This document shows positions 57,901 to 64,000 of a DNA stretch of 64,000 bases, piece after piece; within the stretch, counting starts at the first letter, position 1, and every line of letters begins with the position of its first letter. The position numbers and the translations under genes are program-made. The DNA is from a virus, in the IMG/VR virus record IMGVR_UViG_3300032323_001868, positions 25,762-89,761 of that record; one strand, 5' to 3'. A model generated the notes under the pieces. That model had not been told where the DNA came from, made no database searches, and saw only the letters and a program-made list of their open reading frames with translations.

Positions 57901-59111
57901 TTATTGACAATACTCCAAAGATTATCAAAAAGACAGAAGTTGATGGTGTCTATCAATATTCATATGTTCAAAATACCGCTTTTAATTTAAAAGTAGTTCA
58001 CTATGTATCAGATGGATCAGACGGCGAGGCTGGAACAACACTTGATCCAAAAAGAATCATATCTATATTTTTAAATAATGTTGAAATCACTGGTTGGAAT
58101 GAAGGCAAAGAAGATGACTATGATGAAGATACAAACCCTACTGGATCAGGATGGAAGCCAACCTCTTTAAATATTTATACTGGTATGAGACAAAAGCCAT
58201 ACTTTACTGACTATGTTGAATCTGGAACTAAGTTTGGATTTCATACAACACTTTCCCCAATATCTTTTGGAGGTATTTACCCACCGCATACTCCATATCC
58301 TGAACCTAACCTAAGTGTGTCAGCATCTTATTTAAGAGAAATTCATGCAACACAAAAACCTCTTAGGGAAAGAAGCGTTAGTTATTTTTATCAAGATAGA
58401 GAATTTTTAAATGGTCTTGTACAAGGTCAGCCATTATATACAAATTCAACAACATACCTTATGCAAACAACTCCAGAAGTTTCTGGTATTAATTATTATG
58501 ATGTTCAGTATACAACCCCTGCAGCAGTCTCTGTTGATATTCTTCCAGTAGAATATATGTGGACGTACTTCCCTGGAACTAATCCACAAGATCAAAGAAA
58601 TTATCAAAAGAAGTTAATTGATGAGTATTCTATTTCATATTCAACCCCACTGAATACTGGGTTTAGAGCAAAGATGGCAATCGCTAATAATTCCCCACAC
58701 ATGGTATTTTTACATAAAGAAGCAGATGCACTTGATAATTTTACTATTAACTTAAATTTGTGGACTCATGAAATTGTGGCACCATCAGACCCAGAAATTT
58801 TGGAGGTAGTTATTGATCCCTCTAATATATCCGAAGTAGCACAGTTAGACTCAGAATGGATTCAATCAAAGCAGGCAGCACAAAGAATGCTTAAGATTAT
58901 ATCTATGGGAATCGAAGGATTTTCAAAGACCGTAACCCTTGATATTTTTGGTAATCCACTAATTCAGGTGGGAGACATTATCACACTAACCTACTACCTC
59001 AAGGGTATTCGTGATCAGAAGTACTTCGTTAACTCTGTAGAGCACTCTTTTTCTACAGGCTTAGAAACCAAGATAACAATGAACAGGCTCCAATCGGGTG
59101 CTGTGGTATAA
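54960..59111 (+). CDS. Large tail-tip (tail-associated) protein
   Basis: 1,383 residues. Residues 560-640 (TVFEIITNILDCAGFTDYDY...VDTLNQLFTAYQIGAYIDEY) and the C-terminal KTVTLDIFGNPLIQVGDIIT resemble hub/Tal-type baseplate proteins. The intermediate LVQGQPLYTNSTTYLMQTTP and concanavalin-like beta regions may bind the host surface. No peptidase motif is seen. By size and position it forms the tail tip with the 54484 protein. Confidence 0.75.
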   Translation: MLNTVGSSVFTSSDSVTLKPVVSAEWNQNLFNPPYITVADLGTPRPVSLTSGTVLSAGISAKPNFTTNQFSMSNEKGSVTYTVSADNGRAYKIITYVKTDTSLPIAITAFATDGSTAYGSSQEEVSSLGWTKIITYIGVPQNEISGISSFTYTINANALADMQVNPIVFFTVPQVYKTSYSDYKYGQLWPTDSVFTHFRPGESYVGSGNTNCSFPTNYRKITAPTIKNYTIPTYSSINSIVQMPSFFFVSPTVPTLKASLPTDISSYKYFVSETSGRVVTGIYEKPILTNKLVLKFNTLVTVPTITININDNLITVDGSHVINLPLNTEGIATGLLTLYWTGSAWTATKWSEMPQFNTDGTISKTTTITKISVTQINKTLRSPFNGFTSTEAVSDFDRMQLIEVSPRLEVDLSNFVESVNIQKSVDGQNSLLPISSINSNTCNVTLSGIPLFYNNQLVNIFSSQSDETSTLLSSILRKNIKFYVHFNLLSYSDISSNVIQTSNAHIPGGVFYSDSWDESDINSISIQCFDVTRYLQATPSPDYVANLKTVFEIITNILDCAGFTDYDYDALYKVCNSKAMPMDVSYFYCNSKDSTIVDTLNQLFTAYQIGAYIDEYGVMQFLDLYQILASSPSLMNVSDFNVKQGGFSISNNAKPGKISLRYQSPKVKQSPSLQNVTDPSIKNSPSFIYSTSNDVVWQQQTIDSVGFNYLEGDMLKNDNYMQLNVNDLLDIFHTFNRDANGYAFIDNEIVSFLYKEYDISKIDGTPTTVSIKNNLELQSEINRFTKENNVELLTTDGTEKKDYDVVISPTGNITNVQRGLFGTVPTDHKRITTLASKSLSEKILNDATGEISSSPGLTSIVDDHDIEPSLPSIDKIQVMSPVIGRKTLIYPTSEVSRGYQTYSVKFEFEDQQTCSAGLFFNMTSASNSENAYYVELVRFNQKNPRTSVLYDPPQYKYVLYVYNTTSSEGYWSEVTGECNSIIDNTPKIIKKTEVDGVYQYSYVQNTAFNLKVVHYVSDGSDGEAGTTLDPKRIISIFLNNVEITGWNEGKEDDYDEDTNPTGSGWKPTSLNIYTGMRQKPYFTDYVESGTKFGFHTTLSPISFGGIYPPHTPYPEPNLSVSASYLREIHATQKPLRERSVSYFYQDREFLNGLVQGQPLYTNSTTYLMQTTPEVSGINYYDVQYTTPAAVSVDILPVEYMWTYFPGTNPQDQRNYQKKLIDEYSISYSTPLNTGFRAKMAIANNSPHMVFLHKEADALDNFTINLNLWTHEIVAPSDPEILEVVIDPSNISEVAQLDSEWIQSKQAAQRMLKIISMGIEGFSKTVTLDIFGNPLIQVGDIITLTYYLKGIRDQKYFVNSVEHSFSTGLETKITMNRLQSGAVV

Positions 59112-59112
59112 T
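59104..59112 (+). promoter_or_regulatory. Extended -10 promoter (TGG-TATAAT)
   Basis: TATAAT 59107-59112 overlapping the previous stop; TAGGAGAA precedes ATG 59133. Confidence 0.6.
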
Positions 59113-59132
59113 TAATAAAATAGGAGAATAAC

Positions 59133-59654
59133 ATGCCATTCGTTAAAATATCAGATCCAAACATCGTTGACCTTGCTGCATGGCAACAGTTAATCAATGT
59201 GGTTAATCAACATACAGACAGTATAAATGCCATTACAAACAACTTCGGAGTTTCAGCATCAGCATCAGGACCAGTTGATTGGAACGGCGACAATGATGTT
59301 GTTCACGAGTTTAATTCTGGCACAGAAAAAATACTATATGGTAGATTTAAAGTTACAATTGCTACCGATCCTACAGATTTTGATGATCAGTTAGTTCACG
59401 GTACAATCCCATTTGTAGACGATGGAACAACAGTTTTTAGCGGAAGACCAATCGTAAATGCAACAGTACAGTTTGGTCACAATAGTTATAATAATTTAGA
59501 AGATACAAACTATAATGCTATTGTGCATATTTTTGCTGTAACGGCAGAAAAATTTGAGTATAGAATTTCAAGGGCAAACATTAGAACAACAGCGCCAATA
59601 GATGAACTAACTGGATCTTTTTATATAAGTTGGCAAGCAATAGGTCCAAAGTAA
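59133..59654 (+). CDS. Minor tail protein, 173 aa
   Basis: MPFVKISDPNIVDLAAWQQL is an amphipathic N-terminal helix, followed by a beta domain (EKILYGRFKVTIATDPTDFD, RPIVNATVQFGHNSY). Similar small minor tail proteins lie after the Tal-type gene in actinophages. Function structural. Confidence 0.65.
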   Translation: MPFVKISDPNIVDLAAWQQLINVVNQHTDSINAITNNFGVSASASGPVDWNGDNDVVHEFNSGTEKILYGRFKVTIATDPTDFDDQLVHGTIPFVDDGTTVFSGRPIVNATVQFGHNSYNNLEDTNYNAIVHIFAVTAEKFEYRISRANIRTTAPIDELTGSFYISWQAIGPK

Positions 59655-59666
59655 TTAGGGCTAGTA

Positions 59667-62588
59667 ATGAAATCACAATATAGGAGTAGCAAGTCTGTTG
59701 CAAAAAATCCAACAGTTCCTATTAGTGCTGATGACCCAAGAGTAGCATGGGATAAAATATCAAATACTAAGTCACGTCAAGGTGCTGAAGTTGATATTGT
59801 TGGTCTTGACGGAAAGTCTTTAATTGCTGGAGGAACTACTCCAGGCAGACAGTCTGGAGTGTCCTCTACAAGCCCTACAGATAGGTCTGCAGTCCCGAGA
59901 TCAGTCTTTGTACCATCTAGTGACGGTGGACCACCAACAAGGTGGCGTGAAGGATATATTACTCCAACAGCAGTAACCAATGCTCAAGCCACTTGGGATG
60001 GAGAAGATCTAGTAGTAACATTTGACTGGGATTATACAAATGCATTTAGTAAACTTGTTTCACATTTTATTCTTGAGTTAACAGTAGATGGGGTAACAGA
60101 AAGAACACCACTAACATCTTTTGTACCAAATAGAACTGGAACAGCGCAGAGTGTTAGAGTCACAAAAACTATTAACATTAATACATTCGGTGTTTTTAGA
60201 ACAAATATTTCCTCGATATGTGTGATTACAATTGATCCATATTATAACGAAAGTAGCAAGGTATGTGTTACAAATATACCTACCTATGTATTAAACTTAC
60301 CAGTACCAGTCATTACTGTAACCTCTATTAGTAATGGATATAGCGTTGCATATACAGTGCCAACACAAGATGTTTATGATGCAATTGAATTAGTTGAATA
60401 TGAGTCAAATAGCACAACAGAGCCAACAGGCGTAACATATACGAGATCATATTTTGGAAATTTGAATCCAGCAATCGTAATTACACCAAACTACAATCCA
60501 AGATGGGTTAAGGCACGATTTACATCAGATGCTGGAAATACAACAGATTTTTCTGCAGCACAAAAAGTTACACCAACAAGTCCAATAACCGTTGATAATA
60601 CTCCACCAAGCGAAGTAACAGCAGTATCTGCCGTTTGGTCAGGAGACAATGTTGTAGTTAGTTACACCCTACCATCTTCAGATGCTGCACAAAGAGTTCA
60701 GATACAACTTACAGCGCCTAACAATTTGGTCGGATATTTTTATAGATTCCCAACAGGAACTGGTACAAGCCAAAGCACAATCATAACTAAAAGAGATTTA
60801 TTTGATCAGTTTGGCGAACACTATGGATCCTTTACTGGACTTTTAAAAAGTATTGATGCTGTAGATAATAGAAGCGCTGGAGTATCATTTACAGTACCAG
60901 CAAGAACAAATCCATTAGCAGGAATTACGCCCACATTTACTACTGTGCCATTAACTAATGCTTACTCTGTAAACTTTACTCTACCTACGGGTGCTGTATT
61001 TGCAGAGGTGTATGCTAAAGATACCCCGTGGTCTGGAGATCCAACAGATGATACCTATGTTGTATATGCTGGATTAAGCCCTGCTGTTATTGTAGATACA
61101 AACTATGCTACTGTTTATATTAAAATTAGATACTATGATGATTTTAATAATACATCAAACTATTCTGCAGAAGGAACTGTTATACCAGTTAACCCAGGAG
61201 AAATAACAGAGTTTGAAAATCCAATTACTTTTGGTGAAAATGCAGTTATCTATGCTGGCAATAGTCCAACAACTGGAACAAGAACACTATTTAAATCTGG
61301 AGGTATATTTGCATTTGATGCTACAAATACTTCCCCATCAACACAAATAGTTTCAAACGCTTCTGCTGGTACACCAACCTTTATTACCACACAGGCACAA
61401 ATTGCTGATTGGAATATAACAGAAACTAAAATTGAAAATACACTTGCTGGAGCCCCTACAAAATATACTGGTTTATCGGCAACAGGACCTTACGCATTTT
61501 GGGCGGGTAGTGATGTAACTGGTGGAAATACATCAGCAAACTTTACAGTAACTTCAGCAGGGGCAGTTACTGCTAGAAATATTACTATCATAGGCAACGG
61601 TAATGCATCAAGCAATCTTATTAGTGCAGGTGGATTGTTTACTGTTAAAAATGATGGAACATTTACTGCAACGGGTGCAGATATTCAAGGAAAAATAACA
61701 GCAGACTCAGGAGAATTTACGGGCAATGTGCAACTAAGTGGAGGATCACTTTATGCATTAGGTTCTGGAGGGACTGTAAGTTCTGGCATCAGAACCATCT
61801 TTAACTCATCTGGTGTAGCAGCATATAATGCAAGTGGTGGATATGCACAAATGTTGACAACACCATTAGCAGACGGCTCTGTTTTTGCAACTACTGCAGG
61901 AAATATTGGTGGATGGAAGGTATCAGATTTAACAATTGAAAAGCGTGATGGTGATGCAAACATAATTTTAGATTCAAGTGCTGGACATATTTATGTTTCT
62001 AATAGTAATGTTGCTAACAATAGGGCAGGAATTAATAGTCCTAGCACACTTGACGATGTTGTATTTTGGGCAGGCTCTGGATCAACTCCTGCAGATACTA
62101 TAAATAATTTTAGAGTAACTTTGGGCGGAAAAGTATTTGCAACTAATGCTGAAATTTCAGGAACAATAAAAGCAGAAAGTGGATACATTGGTCAATACAA
62201 TATTAATAATGTTTTTAATGGATGGACGATTAATGGAGAGGCCATTACAGCAGCGGGAAGTGGTAGAATAAATATTGGTAACTACACAGTAACTAGCGTT
62301 TTTGGTACTGACTTTACTATTGCAGACAAAACAAATAATCAAACAATTTTAACAACGGACACAGTTGTAGGGTTTGCTAGAATATATCTAGGGCAGCCAG
62401 GTCGTCAAGTTGAAGTAGCAAAAAATGCAGAAATCTCAGGAGATTATAGTAATAGTGAGCAAGACTACAGGTCGGGTGGACTAAGAAATATGTATACTAT
62501 TACACAAGGACAATACAACTCTGGAGTATTTCCATCTGCACCTAAAGGTGCTGTATTGCTTGTATATGATCCACTCAGCGATAGTTAA
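59667..62588 (+). CDS. Large tail fibre with Fn3-like domains
   Basis: 973 residues. Residues about 105-520 carry four Fn3-like domains alternating between motifs such as NAQATWDGEDLVVTFDWDY and VSAVWSGDNVVVSYTLPSSD. Residues 600-900 are a repetitive beta region with NITIIGNGNASSNLISAGGL and KITADSGEFTGNVQLSGGSL, seen in central fibre/J-like proteins. A C-terminal tip follows. A receptor-binding role is likely. Confidence 0.78.
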   Translation: MKSQYRSSKSVAKNPTVPISADDPRVAWDKISNTKSRQGAEVDIVGLDGKSLIAGGTTPGRQSGVSSTSPTDRSAVPRSVFVPSSDGGPPTRWREGYITPTAVTNAQATWDGEDLVVTFDWDYTNAFSKLVSHFILELTVDGVTERTPLTSFVPNRTGTAQSVRVTKTININTFGVFRTNISSICVITIDPYYNESSKVCVTNIPTYVLNLPVPVITVTSISNGYSVAYTVPTQDVYDAIELVEYESNSTTEPTGVTYTRSYFGNLNPAIVITPNYNPRWVKARFTSDAGNTTDFSAAQKVTPTSPITVDNTPPSEVTAVSAVWSGDNVVVSYTLPSSDAAQRVQIQLTAPNNLVGYFYRFPTGTGTSQSTIITKRDLFDQFGEHYGSFTGLLKSIDAVDNRSAGVSFTVPARTNPLAGITPTFTTVPLTNAYSVNFTLPTGAVFAEVYAKDTPWSGDPTDDTYVVYAGLSPAVIVDTNYATVYIKIRYYDDFNNTSNYSAEGTVIPVNPGEITEFENPITFGENAVIYAGNSPTTGTRTLFKSGGIFAFDATNTSPSTQIVSNASAGTPTFITTQAQIADWNITETKIENTLAGAPTKYTGLSATGPYAFWAGSDVTGGNTSANFTVTSAGAVTARNITIIGNGNASSNLISAGGLFTVKNDGTFTATGADIQGKITADSGEFTGNVQLSGGSLYALGSGGTVSSGIRTIFNSSGVAAYNASGGYAQMLTTPLADGSVFATTAGNIGGWKVSDLTIEKRDGDANIILDSSAGHIYVSNSNVANNRAGINSPSTLDDVVFWAGSGSTPADTINNFRVTLGGKVFATNAEISGTIKAESGYIGQYNINNVFNGWTINGEAITAAGSGRINIGNYTVTSVFGTDFTIADKTNNQTILTTDTVVGFARIYLGQPGRQVEVAKNAEISGDYSNSEQDYRSGGLRNMYTITQGQYNSGVFPSAPKGAVLLVYDPLSDS

Positions 62589-62597
62589 GGTTTTACT

Positions 62598-64000
62598 ATG
62601 GCAATCAAGTTGAAACTTGGGGATCCAAACACTTTTACACCTTGGAGAAGTATCACTGCCTTAAAATTAAAATTAGGCGATGCAAACACCTTTACCCCTT
62701 GGAGAAATGTAACTAAAGCATTTGTAAAAAATGACAATGGTTGGAGACTTATATTTGGTGTATCAACTCCTGGACCAGTTATTAATCAGAAGGTAGTTGT
62801 TAGTGCTGGACAGTGGGAAAACGTATCTGGATATACAAGGTTTCAATTAAGCGGATTAAACAGAACTTGGTCATACAGTGGTGGTGGAACTATTAGTCAA
62901 ACCTACAAGTTTGAATATTCTCCAAATAATAGTGATTGGACTACCCTAGAAACTGGATCTATAGTAAATAATCAAGCAGTAAGTATGTATGTATTAAGTA
63001 CACAGTTTACCTCTTCATCAATGTATTTTAGATTTTCTGTAACAGCAATAGCAAATGTAGACAATTCTAGCAGTACTAGTAATAGCGATAGCGTTTTGGT
63101 TACTCTTCCAGATGGTATTCCGCAAAATGGTACGGTAACATTGACGGGCACTCGTGCTGTAGGATCAACCATTACCGCAACAACTACTGGTTGGACTAAC
63201 TCGCCAACATCTTATAATGTAGCAATCTGGGCAGGTAGCACACCTGGTTCCTATAATATTTTAAAAGCAACTAATAGCCCACCAAGTAATAATACTGTTA
63301 GTTATTTAATAACAGAAACCGATCTTTCAGAGCCCCCATATAATTTTATTGCATATGCAACTGCAACTAATTCTAGTGGAACTTCCGTACAGGTAGAATC
63401 AAATGTTCTTGGAACACCTCCTGCAATATACTATCGTGCAGAGGCTACAGTAGATTTTCAAGATGATCTGTGCTTAAGTGCCCCAGCATTTGTTGGTTCG
63501 TCAACATCAACCCCAACAGACCCAGTTGGACAAGCATTTACTGTTAGTCTAGGATTTAGAACTTTAGTTACTGGATATATTAGTACTGTTTCTGCAGAAG
63601 ATGCAGTAGCCCAACTTCTTGCAGCAGTTCCAGAGTGTAGTGGTGTACCAACACCAACTCCTACGCCAACTCCTACACCAACACCAACTGGAGTAACGCC
63701 TACACCTACTCCAGCACCAACTACCACATATTATCTTGCAACAACAACCACTGATTTTCAAGATGATACTTGTGTAAGTGCACCCGCATACGATAGTTCA
63801 ACTACAGTCACCCCCGCAGTTGTTGGTTCAATTTTTACAATTAGTACTAGCACAAGAACTGTTACAAGTGGATATTATAGTATAATTTCTGCTTCAGACG
63901 CAGTAGCACAACTTCTTGCAGGAACTCCAAGATGTCAAACATCTACTCCTACCCCAACTCCAACACCTACGCCAACACCTACTTCCACCCCAACACCTAC
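62598..64000 (+). CDS. Modular adhesin with Thr/Pro linkers (partial)
   Basis: Open from ATG 62598 to the right edge (467 codons visible). The N-terminus is a tandem duplicate (LKLGDPNTFTPWRSITAL / LKLGDANTFTPWRNVTKA). A jelly-roll/Fn3-like middle part follows. From residue about 280 a module starting DFQDDLCLSAPAFVGSS is repeated (DFQDDTCVSAPAYDSST), joined by PTPTPTPTPTPT linkers like those of secreted enzymes. The window ends in a second linker, so more modules probably follow. Confidence 0.8.
   Translation, partial: MAIKLKLGDPNTFTPWRSITALKLKLGDANTFTPWRNVTKAFVKNDNGWRLIFGVSTPGPVINQKVVVSAGQWENVSGYTRFQLSGLNRTWSYSGGGTISQTYKFEYSPNNSDWTTLETGSIVNNQAVSMYVLSTQFTSSSMYFRFSVTAIANVDNSSSTSNSDSVLVTLPDGIPQNGTVTLTGTRAVGSTITATTTGWTNSPTSYNVAIWAGSTPGSYNILKATNSPPSNNTVSYLITETDLSEPPYNFIAYATATNSSGTSVQVESNVLGTPPAIYYRAEATVDFQDDLCLSAPAFVGSSTSTPTDPVGQAFTVSLGFRTLVTGYISTVSAEDAVAQLLAAVPECSGVPTPTPTPTPTPTPTGVTPTPTPAPTTTYYLATTTTDFQDDTCVSAPAYDSSTTVTPAVVGSIFTISTSTRTVTSGYYSIISASDAVAQLLAGTPRCQTSTPTPTPTPTPTPTSTPTP
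63645..63725 (+). repeat. Thr-Pro linker repeat (ACNCCN units)
   Basis: About 20 Thr/Pro codons in alternation, e.g. CCAACACCAACTCCTACG; a second tract starts near 63945 and runs to the right edge. These low-complexity linkers separate the duplicated modules of the 62598 gene. Confidence 0.85.

Overview
The window is part of a tailed double-stranded DNA phage genome (class Caudoviricetes, siphovirus layout) with low G+C content. Head, connector, tail-tube, tape-measure and tail-tip genes are all on the + strand and in the usual order. The small early genes are mostly on the - strand. Several early genes look like actinobacteriophage families (a gp88-like Cys protein, a DUF932 protein, a DUF6171-like zinc ribbon). 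Leaderless genes behind extended -10 promoters also fit an actinobacterial host. My best inference is a phage of a low-G+C aquatic actinobacterium. No terminase, DNA polymerase or integrase is visible, so the genome continues beyond both ends.

Positions 1-10,150 are the early/accessory region. It holds a tRNA-Asp, a DUF932 protein, a gp88-like protein and roughly thirty tiny genes in - strand operons, plus a short divergent + strand cluster at 8.7-9.7 kb. At least a dozen of these products are micro zinc-ribbon proteins. The regulatory DNA is rich: sigma70-type promoters carrying a WTGTCR box exactly 11 bp from the -10, an upstream ATGTCCGATTT motif with fixed orientation, a family of TGAGCA...TGCTCA hairpins after stop codons, and a cluster of three DnaA-box-like sites at 6.33-6.37 kb.

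Positions 10.2-35 kb form a large fibre and fibre-modification region. It contains collagen-like fibres, a Phe/Pro-repeat protein, a beta-propeller adhesin and long repetitive tail fibres. Among them sit nine 2-oxoglutarate/Fe(II) dioxygenase genes that all keep the HxD...H...R/K residues, two DUF6065-like genes, an SDR dehydrogenase, two or three glycosyltransferases (one GT25-like, the fold of collagen galactosyltransferases), an FkbM-type methyltransferase and a sugar-nucleotide epimerase. The pairing of collagen-like substrates, hydroxylases and a GT25-like enzyme suggests a phage-encoded system that hydroxylates and perhaps glycosylates its own fibres. This is the most interesting hypothesis in the window. 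A secreted lysozyme-like endolysin lies alone on the - strand at 22.3-22.9 kb.

Positions 35-64 kb hold a class II (B12-dependent) ribonucleotide reductase, then portal, prohead protease with a nested scaffold start, major capsid protein, a small paralogue of the capsid N-terminus, four connector/completion proteins, tail tube, two tail-assembly chaperones encoded as separate long and short genes, a 2,532-residue tape measure with an unexpected kinase-like segment, tail-tip proteins and large adhesins. The last gene runs off the right edge. Late genes are preceded by about twenty TGN-TATAAT extended -10 promoters, and in eight cases the start codon lies only 6-7 bases after the -10, implying leaderless mRNAs.
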